Assembly (NCBI GenBank): GCA_964503615.1
Contig: CAZDBA010000062.1
Span: forward strand, 1-25,736
From: CAZDBA01 sp964503615
GTDB lineage: Bacteria; Planctomycetota; Planctomycetia; Pirellulales; Pirellulaceae
Direction: 5' to 3'
Length of the DNA: 25,736 bases
Below, piece by piece: positions 7,445 to 15,759 of this stretch. How positions within the stretch are numbered: the first letter of the stretch is position 1; the number at the start of each line of letters is the position of its first letter. Position numbers and translations under genes: made by a program. The notes below the pieces were generated by a model. That model did no database searches, had not been told where the DNA came from, and worked only from the letters and a program-made list of their open reading frames with translations.

Positions 7445-8722
7445 GTGAAATTTTCTACAACCAATTTGATTCTTGCGGTTGTTAGCCTTGGCTTGCTTTT
7501 ATGCGGTTGTGAAAAATCTCCTGAGCCTCAATTTCGTTTGAACGCGGTGGAGAAACTCAGCAGCGAACTGATGACGCTGGCCGATGGCGAACAGTTTTCC
7601 GATGAGCACGTCCAGCAAATGGGCTCGATCCTTACGGCACTATTCGGGACACCTGACCAACCAGATTTCCCCTTTCCCTTCGGCGAAGAAGATCCCAGCC
7701 ATGAGATTCTTTCGCTGGAAAATTTAGAGATCGCTGCGGGACCCGTTACTCGGGACTCCGATGGCAACCATCGCGGACTTTATCGTCAGCACTGTGCACA
7801 CTGCCATGGCATCACCGGAGACGGCGCCGGCCCAACTGCCAGATCACTGAATCCCTACCCGCGTGATTTTCGTCTGGCCAAGTTCAAATACAAATCGACA
7901 CCGCTTGGTAAACGCCCGACCGACAGCGACCTCACGCGTGTTTTAGTCAACGGCGTTCCCGGTTCCGCAATGCCCTCCTTTCGCCATTTGCCCGAAGAAC
8001 AGATCACGGCACTGGTCGACTATGTCAAATACCTCAGTATCCGAGGCGAGGTTGAGCGACAATTACTAAACAAGATTAGCAAGCTGGACAAAGACGAAAA
8101 ACTGCTCGACCTTTCACTCGCCGAAGATGAAGACACGCTCGAAGACTTTGAAGACCAATTCTGGGAACTGCTCAACACAGAAGACTCACCAAGTGTTCTG
8201 GCCGCAGTGATTCCTAAATGGTTAAAACGTGACAAGTACGTAACGAAACCACCTCCTGCACCCGCCAGTTTGGATCCGACTCATCCAGACCACTCGCAAT
8301 TCGTTGCACGTGGTCGGGAATTGTTCCGCGGTTCAGGTGGCTGTGTGCAGTGCCATGGTGATACGGGGTTGGGCGATGGCCAGACCGAGAGTTTCGATGA
8401 CTGGCACAAATGGGCAAAAGACGCAAAAGTCGATCCGGATGACGAAGCGACTTATGCTCCGTTCGTTGCCAAAGGCGCGTTACCGCCGCGTTACATTCGC
8501 CCTCGCAATTTGAACTTAAAAACCTTCCGTGGTGGAAACCACCCTGATGACTTGTACCGCCGAATCGTTAACGGGATCGAAGGAACACCCATGCCGTCGG
8601 CGGCGGTGCTGGAGAAAAGCCCTGATGATATTTGGGCAATTGTAGCGTTCGTCAAATCGCTTCCTTACGAATCAGGCAACGTCGAACCGCCGAAACCTGT
8701 CAACGAAAAACCAATCCACTAA
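7445..8722 (+). CDS. Di-heme cytochrome c lipoprotein of the terminal oxidase operon
   Basis: A 425-aa periplasmic cytochrome anchored by a lipoprotein signal (LLLCGC, predicted lipid Cys22). Two heme c sites are visible: CAHCH at 117-121 with likely axial Met177 (GSAMPSF), and CVQCH at 300-304 with likely Met383 (GTPMPS). An acidic, Leu/Glu/Asp-rich linker (about 200-250) joins the domains. Both domains look like class I cytochrome c. It is the first gene of the operon, 19 bases before subunit II. Subunit II lacks the fused cytochrome c of classical caa3 enzymes, so this separate protein probably delivers electrons to its CuA site (inference). The start is GTG 7445; the signal peptide begins directly there. 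Confidence 0.92.
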   Translation: MKFSTTNLILAVVSLGLLLCGCEKSPEPQFRLNAVEKLSSELMTLADGEQFSDEHVQQMGSILTALFGTPDQPDFPFPFGEEDPSHEILSLENLEIAAGPVTRDSDGNHRGLYRQHCAHCHGITGDGAGPTARSLNPYPRDFRLAKFKYKSTPLGKRPTDSDLTRVLVNGVPGSAMPSFRHLPEEQITALVDYVKYLSIRGEVERQLLNKISKLDKDEKLLDLSLAEDEDTLEDFEDQFWELLNTEDSPSVLAAVIPKWLKRDKYVTKPPPAPASLDPTHPDHSQFVARGRELFRGSGGCVQCHGDTGLGDGQTESFDDWHKWAKDAKVDPDDEATYAPFVAKGALPPRYIRPRNLNLKTFRGGNHPDDLYRRIVNGIEGTPMPSAAVLEKSPDDIWAIVAFVKSLPYESGNVEPPKPVNEKPIH

Positions 8723-8741
8723 GCACTGGACAACCGTTACT

Positions 8742-9545
8742 GTGAACCGCTTTTGGGGCATCCTGTTTTTACTCGTACCGATTCTTGGAGTCGGTACATG
8801 CGTTATGGCTGCGTATGACATCTGGCCGCTGCAAGGATGCTGGTACCCGGAAAACTACAGCCGACAAGGCGAAACGATCGACTTCCTCTCAGATGCGGCT
8901 CACGTTTTGTGCGGTGTGATCTTGCTGGGAACTGGATTTTTTCTGGCTTGGAACCTGTGGAGCTACTCATGCCGCTGCGAGGGCAAAGCGACCCATATCC
9001 ATCACCATCGAGGGTTGGAAATCACATGGTCACTTATTCCTGCCGCGATCCTGATCATCCTTTCGCTTTATCAGTATCAATCCTGGGAAGAGAACCGGTT
9101 GCAACGCCCCCTAACCGAGGTCGCGGGTGTCCCGGTCGAAACGCCGCCGCTGGCCAAAATCTATGCCAAACGGTTTGGCTGGGAAATGCACTACGCGGGC
9201 CCGGACGGAAAACTGGAAACGGCTGACGACATTTACATGGAAAACTTGCTCGTCGTTCCCTCTCACACCGATGTCGTTTTGCAACTGGAAAGCTACGACG
9301 TGATCCACAGCTTTTTCGTGCCCAAGCTGAGATTAAAACATGATATTATCCCCAGTCGAACTCAGTTCACCTGGTTCCACGCAACTCAAGAAGGCGAGGC
9401 CGACATCTATTGCGCGGAACTGTGCGGTTGGGGGCACTCGCTGATGAGGGGTGAACTGATTATCAAGTCTCCAGAAGAATTCGAAACGTGGATGACTGAA
9501 CAAGTCGAAGCGTCAAAGCCTCAATTCGCGGAGGCGACGAACTGA
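8742..9545 (+). CDS. coxB: Cytochrome c oxidase subunit II
   Basis: Carries the binuclear CuA centre that takes electrons from cytochrome c. The 267-aa protein shows all CuA ligands: His189 (DVIHSFFVP), Cys224, Glu226, Cys228, His232 and Met235 in CAELCGWGHSLM. Besides the two usual membrane helices (about 52-75 and 96-113) there is an extra N-terminal hydrophobic segment (about 7-25) which may be a third helix or an uncleaved signal. No cytochrome c domain is fused at the C-terminus, in keeping with the separate di-heme protein upstream. Start is GTG 8742. Its stop overlaps the start of coxA as TGATG, a sign of translational coupling. Confidence 0.95.
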   Translation: MNRFWGILFLLVPILGVGTCVMAAYDIWPLQGCWYPENYSRQGETIDFLSDAAHVLCGVILLGTGFFLAWNLWSYSCRCEGKATHIHHHRGLEITWSLIPAAILIILSLYQYQSWEENRLQRPLTEVAGVPVETPPLAKIYAKRFGWEMHYAGPDGKLETADDIYMENLLVVPSHTDVVLQLESYDVIHSFFVPKLRLKHDIIPSRTQFTWFHATQEGEADIYCAELCGWGHSLMRGELIIKSPEEFETWMTEQVEASKPQFAEATN

Positions 9546-11302
9546 TGACCGTACCATCCACACCAACGCACTCACACGATCACCATGCTAAATCGGGCAA
9601 CCCGATCCTGCGATTCATAAAGACCTACGTTTTTGCGACCGACCACAAAATCATCGGGATGCAGTTCCTGTTTTCCACACTGATCTGGTTCGCCATCGGC
9701 GGGCTGATGGCAATGGCAATGCGGTGGCAACTGGCATGGCCTGGAACCGAAATTCCGATCTTGGGAAATCTTCTTTTCCCCGAACAAGGCGGACAGATCA
9801 CCGAAGAGTTTTACAATATGCTCTTCACCATGCATGCCACGATCATGATCTTCTTTGTGATCATCCCGATTCTGGCCGGCGCGTTTGGGAACTTTCTGAT
9901 CCCACTCATGATCGGTGCCAAAGACATGGCGTTTCCGCGTTTGAATATGTTGAGCTACTGGTTTATGTGGCCAGCTTTCGCATGCATTATTTTGAGCATG
10001 CTGACACCGGGCGAGTACGGTCCCTCAGCAGGTTGGACCGCCTATCCACCGCTGAGTGTCTTGCAAGGCCATGCCCAAACGTTGTGGACGCTTGGATTGG
10101 TCTTTGTGGGCATCGCTTCGATGCTGGGCTCGATCAACTACATGACCACGATTATCCAGATGCGAGCCCCGGGCATGTCGATGTTCCGCTTGCCGATGAC
10201 GATCTGGGCGATGTTCATCACTGCGGTGCTGCAAGCGTTCGCGTTACCGGTGTTGACCGCTTCGCTGCTGATGTTGATTTCGGATCGAGTTCTCAACACA
10301 GGATTTTTCATTCCGGAAGGATGGATCGCGGCCAATGGAGAACTTGCCAGTGGCGGTGGCCACCCTTTACTGTGGCAACATCTGTTCTGGTTTTATTCCC
10401 ATCCCGCGGTTTACATCATGATCTTGCCAACCATGGGAATGGTCAGCGATATCATCAGCTGTTTCGCGCGCAAGCCGTTATTTGGCTATCGGCCCATGAT
10501 CTACTCGATGACTGCGATCGCTGGGCTGGGATTTGTGGTTTGGGGACACCACATGTTCATCTCGGGTATGAACTATATGGTGGCCATGACGTTTATGGTT
10601 TCCACGATGCTGATTGCGTTGCCTAGCGGAATCAAAGTCTTTAACTGGCTGGCAACGTTGTGGCAGGCTCGAATCCAGTACACGACTGCGATGCTGTTTT
10701 GCATTGGCTTTGTCAGTATGTTTGTGATCGGTGGTCTGTCCGGCATCGTCATCGCAATCCCGCCAGTGGATATCCCTCTGCACGACACCTATTACATCGT
10801 CGCCCACTTTCACTACGTACTGTTCGGGGCCAGCCTGTTAGGCGTGTTTGGAGCGATCTACTATTGGTTCCCAAAAATGTTTGGTCGCAAGATGAGTGAA
10901 TGGATGGGAAAAGTCCATTTCCTGTTCACCTTCATCTTTTTGAATTGCACTTTTTTCCCGATGCACTTTTTCGGGTTGAGAGGAATGCCGCGTCGCTATG
11001 CGAACCCGATCCAGGGCGAGTTTGCAAACTTGACCGCGATCAACGAATTTGTAACTTACAGCGCGTTCGCAATGGGCGCCGTGCAATTGATTTTCATTTT
11101 GAACTTCTTCGGAAGCATATTTTTCGGCAAAAAAGCAGGACGCAATCCGTGGAAATCAAACACTCTGGATTGGTCAACGCCCAGCCCGCCGGGCCACGGA
11201 AATTTCGACTCGCAACCGATCGTTCATCGCGGACCCTACGAGTATTGCTCGCCCGATTGCGAAGAAGATTACTGGCCTCAGTCTCAAGCAGAGAAAAACT
11301 GA
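9545..11302 (+). CDS. coxA: Cytochrome c oxidase subunit I, A2-type
   Basis: The catalytic subunit reducing O2 to water with proton pumping; a polytopic membrane protein of 585 aa, about 12 helices. Low-spin heme ligands His97 (TMHATIM) and His423, the high-spin heme ligand His421 (VAHFHYV), CuB ligands His286, His335 and His336, the cross-linked Tyr290 (HPAVY) and the K-channel Lys364 are all present. The helix VI motif is YSHPAVY, lacking the Glu of A1 enzymes and placing this in the A2 group, which uses Tyr-Ser instead. A His-rich N-terminus (THSHDHH, 8-14) precedes the first helix. ATG 9545 overlaps the coxB stop by one base. A 159-base spacer separates it from the heme O synthase gene. 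Confidence 0.97.
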   Translation: MTVPSTPTHSHDHHAKSGNPILRFIKTYVFATDHKIIGMQFLFSTLIWFAIGGLMAMAMRWQLAWPGTEIPILGNLLFPEQGGQITEEFYNMLFTMHATIMIFFVIIPILAGAFGNFLIPLMIGAKDMAFPRLNMLSYWFMWPAFACIILSMLTPGEYGPSAGWTAYPPLSVLQGHAQTLWTLGLVFVGIASMLGSINYMTTIIQMRAPGMSMFRLPMTIWAMFITAVLQAFALPVLTASLLMLISDRVLNTGFFIPEGWIAANGELASGGGHPLLWQHLFWFYSHPAVYIMILPTMGMVSDIISCFARKPLFGYRPMIYSMTAIAGLGFVVWGHHMFISGMNYMVAMTFMVSTMLIALPSGIKVFNWLATLWQARIQYTTAMLFCIGFVSMFVIGGLSGIVIAIPPVDIPLHDTYYIVAHFHYVLFGASLLGVFGAIYYWFPKMFGRKMSEWMGKVHFLFTFIFLNCTFFPMHFFGLRGMPRRYANPIQGEFANLTAINEFVTYSAFAMGAVQLIFILNFFGSIFFGKKAGRNPWKSNTLDWSTPSPPGHGNFDSQPIVHRGPYEYCSPDCEEDYWPQSQAEKN

Positions 11303-11461
11303 CGCGAATATCCCCAAACAAATCAAAACTAAGACGAAGAAATCATTTCCTGATCCAAAAAGAAAACCAACAAAAACGATTCACAGTGTAAGATGTTGCC
11401 AAGGCGTTTTTCGTTCGCGCAGCACCCTTGCCGGTGTAGAGGAAAACTGGATTTAAAAGAC

Positions 11462-12397
11462 ATGTCAACAATCACAAAATCAACTGCCGGAACCAAGCGG
11501 ATCACAAAGACCCGCGATTCCTCCTGGCGCGCGTTTTTCGAGCTAACCAAGCCTCGTATCTCGATGATGGTTCTGATTACCGTTGTCGTAGCTGCCATTC
11601 TAGGCAGCCCCACTTGGCCAGGTTTGATCGTTGTATTGAACGCGGCGATTTCGATCGCTTTGATCGCAGCCAGCGGCAACGCGTTCAATATGTATATCGA
11701 ACGCTACACCGATATCCTGATGCCGAGGACAGCAACGCGGCCGCTTCCCGATCAGCGACTGACGGCTGGGCAAGTCGCTTCGTTTGGTGCGATCTGCTTT
11801 GGTGCGGGAGTCGCTTTCATGGCAACTGCGGTCAATCTACAGACGACGCTTTGTGGCATAGGAACCTGGATCCTGTACGTTTTGATCTACACCCCGCTTA
11901 AAACAAAAACGCCGTTGAACACCGAGGTCGGGGCGGTTGCCGGGGCGATGCCAATCCTGATGGGCAGCTTGGCCACCAGCGGATCGGTCAACGCTGTGAT
12001 CTGGATCTTTTTCACCGTCCTTTTCTGCTGGCAGTTTCCGCACTTTATGGCGATCGCCTGGATGTACCGGGATCAGTACAAAGACGGCGGACTCAAAATG
12101 CTGACCGTCACTGAGCCGACAGGCGTGGCGGCGGGTAAAAAGGCGATCGCCTACTCGATTGCGACTTGGGTTGTGAGCTTGCTGCCGGTTTTTACTTTTG
12201 AAAGCCAAGCCGGTTATCCGATTGTCGGAATCGTTTTTGCGATCTTGGCAACGATCGCTTCGGTCTACTACTTCAAAGCGTCAGTCGCGTTTGCGCGTGA
12301 TCGAAACGATGCGACCGCGCGGAGGCTTTTACGAGTCTCGATTTCCTACCTGCCAGCGTACATGTTAATGCTGGTTGTCTGTAGCTTGATTTCCTGA
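11462..12397 (+). CDS. ctaB: Protoheme IX farnesyltransferase (heme O synthase)
   Basis: Membrane enzyme of the UbiA prenyltransferase family that adds a farnesyl group to heme b, giving heme O, the precursor of heme A for the oxidase. From ATG 11462 the protein is 311 aa, the usual length, with some eight hydrophobic helices. The first prenyl-diphosphate motif is NMYIERYTD, where the first Asp of the common N-x3-D-x3-D is Glu, followed by PRTATRPLP; the second acidic motif is YRDQYKD. The frame is open upstream to 11393, but the region before 11462 would encode a Cys/Arg-rich stretch unlike the family. Heme A synthase (CtaA) is not in this window and must be elsewhere. Confidence 0.95.
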   Translation: MSTITKSTAGTKRITKTRDSSWRAFFELTKPRISMMVLITVVVAAILGSPTWPGLIVVLNAAISIALIAASGNAFNMYIERYTDILMPRTATRPLPDQRLTAGQVASFGAICFGAGVAFMATAVNLQTTLCGIGTWILYVLIYTPLKTKTPLNTEVGAVAGAMPILMGSLATSGSVNAVIWIFFTVLFCWQFPHFMAIAWMYRDQYKDGGLKMLTVTEPTGVAAGKKAIAYSIATWVVSLLPVFTFESQAGYPIVGIVFAILATIASVYYFKASVAFARDRNDATARRLLRVSISYLPAYMLMLVVCSLIS

Positions 12398-12410
12398 ACC
12401 GGTACCTGAC

Positions 12411-13601
12411 GTGAATTCCGAACAGAGCTTCGATCCGGAAAACCTCCAGTATCAACGTGCGCTGCCGATCCCCAATGGCAAGCTCGCGGTGTGGCTGTTC
12501 CTGTCGACCGAGATCATGTTCTTTGCCGCGCTGATTGGCAGCTATATCGTTTTCCGGTTCGGGGCCGCCGAGGGGACTTGGCCCACGCCCCACGCCGTTC
12601 ATCTCAAAGAATGGCTCGGTGCTTTAAATACAACGGTCCTGATCTGTTCCAGCATCACGATCGTGTTTGCACTGGAAGCCGCTCGTAAAGACAAAGCGGC
12701 CACGGCCAAGCGGTGGATGCTGGCGACGCTACTCTTGGGCTGTGGATTTTTGGGCGTCAAAGCATACGAGTACTACGGCAAATTCCAACACGGAATCTAC
12801 CCCTCCCCTGTTCGCAGCCAAATGTACGATCGCTCCAACGTGTATTACCTGTCGGACGTGGCAGCGAAAATAAAAGCCCAATTAACGGATGCGAATTCGT
12901 CCCCTCTTACTGAGGAAGCGAAAGATCTCCGCCTGATTCAATCTGGCCTGGTGCAATGGACGCAACGAAAAACGGGCGAGACAGCAGACCCGTTGATGAA
13001 GCAAGCAGCACTTGATTCGTTCGCGTTTCAAATCAATTCAGGGTTTGGCGACAATGAAAGAATCGCTCAATATCTGGCGGACGAAAAAGCGGAATTGAAG
13101 ACAACTGCCGAACAACTGGAAGAGACGATCGAGTCTGACGAACAGCAGCTGAAAAAGCTGCAAACCGAAATGGGCACTTTGTTGGAAGAGCTTAAATCAC
13201 AAACCGAAAAAGATCCGGAAACTCAAAAAGCGATCGATACCAAAAGCGAAGCAGCCAAACCGATCACCTCAGCCCTCACCTTGAACAAACGAGAACTGGA
13301 ACGGATCAACGATCGCTTGGCCGTTATTGCGAAGTACTACGAAGACGAAAGTGGCCATGAGCAGATCGAGAAATTCGGCCTTCCGTTCGTGTTGCCGGGC
13401 GGAAACAGCTGGGCCAACACTTACTTTTTGCTGACTGGCTTTCACGCTTTGCATGTCCTGGTCGGTATCGTTGCGTTTCTGATCCTACTGCCAATGCGAC
13501 TTGGCCGAGGGCGTGCACAAGTAATCGAGAACGTCGCCCTCTACTGGCACTTTGTAGATATCGTTTGGATCTTTTTGTTTCCGATGCTGTACCTGTTTTG
13601 A
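12411..13601 (+). CDS. coxC: Cytochrome c oxidase subunit III with a large soluble insert
   Basis: A 396-aa subunit III. The ends are typical: helices at about 24-48 (with STEIMFF, conserved Glu34), 70-89, 102-121, then 336-361 (GFHALHV) and 373-396 (ENVALYWHFVDIVWIFLFP). Between helix 3 and helix 4 there are about 200 residues (roughly 125-325) instead of a short loop. The region is hydrophilic and from about 218 to 310 is rich in Glu/Lys/Gln/Leu with a strong coiled-coil look, before LPFVLPGGNSWA re-enters the membrane. The coding frame is unbroken, so this is a real insertion rather than a fusion of two genes. Start is GTG 12411, 13 bases after ctaB. Confidence 0.93.
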   Translation: MNSEQSFDPENLQYQRALPIPNGKLAVWLFLSTEIMFFAALIGSYIVFRFGAAEGTWPTPHAVHLKEWLGALNTTVLICSSITIVFALEAARKDKAATAKRWMLATLLLGCGFLGVKAYEYYGKFQHGIYPSPVRSQMYDRSNVYYLSDVAAKIKAQLTDANSSPLTEEAKDLRLIQSGLVQWTQRKTGETADPLMKQAALDSFAFQINSGFGDNERIAQYLADEKAELKTTAEQLEETIESDEQQLKKLQTEMGTLLEELKSQTEKDPETQKAIDTKSEAAKPITSALTLNKRELERINDRLAVIAKYYEDESGHEQIEKFGLPFVLPGGNSWANTYFLLTGFHALHVLVGIVAFLILLPMRLGRGRAQVIENVALYWHFVDIVWIFLFPMLYLF

Positions 13602-13614
13602 GTTCATAGCAATC

Positions 13615-14001
13615 ATGACCGATATCGAAAATCACGAACACTCCACGCATACGCCGACATTTATTGTCGTGTTCCTTTTGCTGTGTGGACTGACCGCCGT
13701 CTCGTTCTGGATCGCTTCTTCAAGCATGATGACCGAGTCGGTTAATCTGGCCCGCGGTTGCCTGATCGCAGTTTCTGCGGGAAAAGCAATGTTGGTGATC
13801 ACGTTTTTCATGCACCTGTGGTGGGAGAAACGTTGGAAGTATGTGCTAACAGTACCAGCGTTGATCCTGGCTGTGGTGATGGTTCTGCTGCTCATTCCTG
13901 ACATCGGCCTACGCGGCGACACCTATTCGACTCAACGAAAACTTCACGCGCCGATCCCCAACAGTCCTTCAACTCAAGTTCACTCGAACACGGAACATTG
14001 A
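13615..14001 (+). CDS. Cytochrome c oxidase subunit IV-like small membrane protein
   Basis: A 128-aa protein with three hydrophobic segments (about 15-35, 44-67 and 75-93), a short His-rich N-terminus (ENHEHSTH) and the characteristic KAMLVITFFMHLWWEKRWK stretch seen in prokaryotic oxidase subunit IV. It is a structural, non-catalytic subunit thought to stabilise the complex. It lies 13 bases after subunit III and one base before the Sco gene, in the expected order. The C-terminal 25 residues are polar and variable. Confidence 0.9.
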   Translation: MTDIENHEHSTHTPTFIVVFLLLCGLTAVSFWIASSSMMTESVNLARGCLIAVSAGKAMLVITFFMHLWWEKRWKYVLTVPALILAVVMVLLLIPDIGLRGDTYSTQRKLHAPIPNSPSTQVHSNTEH

Positions 14002-14002
14002 C

Positions 14003-15199
14003 ATGAATAAGACACTACCAATCATATTGTGGATCATGGTATTTATCTTTGGCGGCCTCACACTTTTCTATATGAAGCGTGACGATCCCTCAACAACGGG
14101 TACCTCCGCCCCCCTTACGGTCAAGCCCGAAGAAGGAACCGCTTATCAGCAGATCCCGTGGAAACATTTTCCAAACGTTACGCCGTTCAAGCTGACTAAC
14201 CAACTGGGCGAGGAATTCGATTCTGCAGAACTAGCGGGCAGCCCTTATGTTATCAGCTTCTTTTTCGCTGAATGCCCAGGAGAATGCCGTGAGCTCAACA
14301 AACAAATCCAATCGTTGCGCGAAAAAGTTACCGACCCCGAATTGAAGTTTTTCACTCTCTCGGTTGATCCTGAAAACGATACACCTGACGTTCTAAAACG
14401 TTACGCTGCCGATTTTGATGCAGACCCTGAAACCTGGATGTTTTTGACAGGTGACATGTACAACATCAAAGAAGTTGGTGAAAAATCGCTTCGCGTGATC
14501 ATCGACAAGTACACTCACACTGAAAACATTTTTCTGGTTGATCGCTGGGGTCGCTTCCGTGATCGTTTTGAGTGGAAGAACCCCTATGACATGAAGCGGT
14601 TCGTAAGCGTGACCAAAGATGTATTGGCCGAAACAGAGCCACCGATGGACGCCACGTTCCACTCTCGAAATATGATGGCCGTTGCGAACCCGGAAGACAT
14701 CTCCTCTATCAGTTGGATCCGCGAATTCCATTTGACCGATCAGGACGGCCAACCGTTTTTCTCACGAGACCTGACCGGCAAAGTCTGGATCGGCAATTTC
14801 TTTTTCACAAATTGCCCGGGAATTTGTACTGAGCAAACGAAGTACCTTGCTGCGTTGCAAGACCGGCTGGCAGACCATCCAGCCGATATCGTGAGTATTA
14901 CCTCCGACCCGAACGCGGACAAACCAGAGGTGCTGCGACAGTATGCCGATAAAGTTGGAGCTGACACCGACAGTTGGACTTTTTGCACTTCAGACAAACC
15001 ACTGCTGATCAGAAGAATTGGCTCTGAGTTCTTCCAAGCGCACACGACCGAGGACCACCATTCGTCCCGATTGTTTGTCGTCGACCGTTTCGGACAACTC
15101 CGAGGCGATTTTGACTGGCAAGATCCTGCGCAAGAGGTGGAGATGTTCAAGCTGATTGATGAACTCAATGCGGAAACTGTACCGAGCATTATACGATGA
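14003..15199 (+). CDS. Double-domain Sco copper chaperone
   Basis: Membrane-anchored (single helix, about 5-23) periplasmic protein of 398 aa with two complete Sco1/SenC thioredoxin-fold domains in tandem; ordinary Sco proteins have one. Domain 1 (about 62-210) has Cys91/Cys95 in CPGEC and His172, eight residues before VD-type Asp180. Domain 2 (about 237-395) has Cys271/Cys275 in CPGIC and His353, again eight residues before Asp361. Each thus keeps the Cys-Cys-His copper set, and both look active. Sco proteins deliver copper to, or reduce the cysteines of, the CuA site on subunit II, which fits the operon. The next gene overlaps the stop by four bases. Confidence 0.92.
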   Translation: MNKTLPIILWIMVFIFGGLTLFYMKRDDPSTTGTSAPLTVKPEEGTAYQQIPWKHFPNVTPFKLTNQLGEEFDSAELAGSPYVISFFFAECPGECRELNKQIQSLREKVTDPELKFFTLSVDPENDTPDVLKRYAADFDADPETWMFLTGDMYNIKEVGEKSLRVIIDKYTHTENIFLVDRWGRFRDRFEWKNPYDMKRFVSVTKDVLAETEPPMDATFHSRNMMAVANPEDISSISWIREFHLTDQDGQPFFSRDLTGKVWIGNFFFTNCPGICTEQTKYLAALQDRLADHPADIVSITSDPNADKPEVLRQYADKVGADTDSWTFCTSDKPLLIRRIGSEFFQAHTTEDHHSSRLFVVDRFGQLRGDFDWQDPAQEVEMFKLIDELNAETVPSIIR

Positions 15200-15753
15200 G
15201 CCGAAGCGAATACACGCAACACGAACCGAACTTGCCATTAGCCAAGCGGCTAAACATGGGCGTCTATATCCTGTCGTTTGTGGTTCTGTTGCTCGTCGGT
15301 ATCATGCGGCGAGTCCACCTTGATTTGCCAGAAGGAATGAGCCTCCGTTTTCTGCCAGCCGTTCATGCGATTCTGAATAGCCTGGTTGCGATTCTGTTAG
15401 TCACTGCAATCGTCGCGATCAAACGAGGAAGCGTGTCGGTGCACAAAACGGCAATCAATTTGGCCATGGGTTGTTCTGGCCTCTTTCTCCTTTGCTACGT
15501 TGCCTACCATTTTACGACCCCGGAAACATCGTATGGCGGAGAGGGCCCGTTAAAGTACCTTTACTATTTCCTGCTGATCACCCATATCATTCTGGCAGCG
15601 GTCAGCCTTCCTTTTATTTTGTACAACTGGGTGCTTGGATTTACTAACCAGTTTTCCCGCCACCGAAGTTTCAGCAAATTCGTCTTCCCGATGTGGCTGT
15701 ACGTAGCAGTGACCGGGCCTGCTTGTTACCTCTTGTTGCGACCTTATTATTAG
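15196..15753 (+). CDS. DUF420 (YozB/CtaM-like) membrane protein
   Basis: A 185-aa integral membrane protein with four or five hydrophobic segments (about 22-37, 54-75, 85-107, 122-146, 163-181) and His residues at helix positions (His57, His83, His105, His130) as seen in DUF420 proteins. Bacterial relatives such as CtaM are needed for activity of heme A-containing oxidases in Firmicutes, so a role in oxidase maturation fits its position after Sco. The ATG overlaps the Sco stop (ATGA), a sign of coupled translation. The family call comes from overall pattern and context, not from an alignment. Confidence 0.82.
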   Translation: MSRSEYTQHEPNLPLAKRLNMGVYILSFVVLLLVGIMRRVHLDLPEGMSLRFLPAVHAILNSLVAILLVTAIVAIKRGSVSVHKTAINLAMGCSGLFLLCYVAYHFTTPETSYGGEGPLKYLYYFLLITHIILAAVSLPFILYNWVLGFTNQFSRHRSFSKFVFPMWLYVAVTGPACYLLLRPYY

Positions 15754-15759
15754 TAAACG

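Noticed and set aside
8742..8801. Subunit II read as a lipoprotein (Cys20)
   Set aside because: The residue before Cys20 is Thr, which does not fit a lipobox (Gly/Ala/Ser expected), so an additional membrane helix is more likely.
9724..10626. A 300-aa open frame in another plus-strand frame
   Set aside because: It lies wholly inside coxA, whose protein has every catalytic residue. The alternative frame has no domain, no start context and an Arg/His/Asp-rich composition typical of shifted frames.
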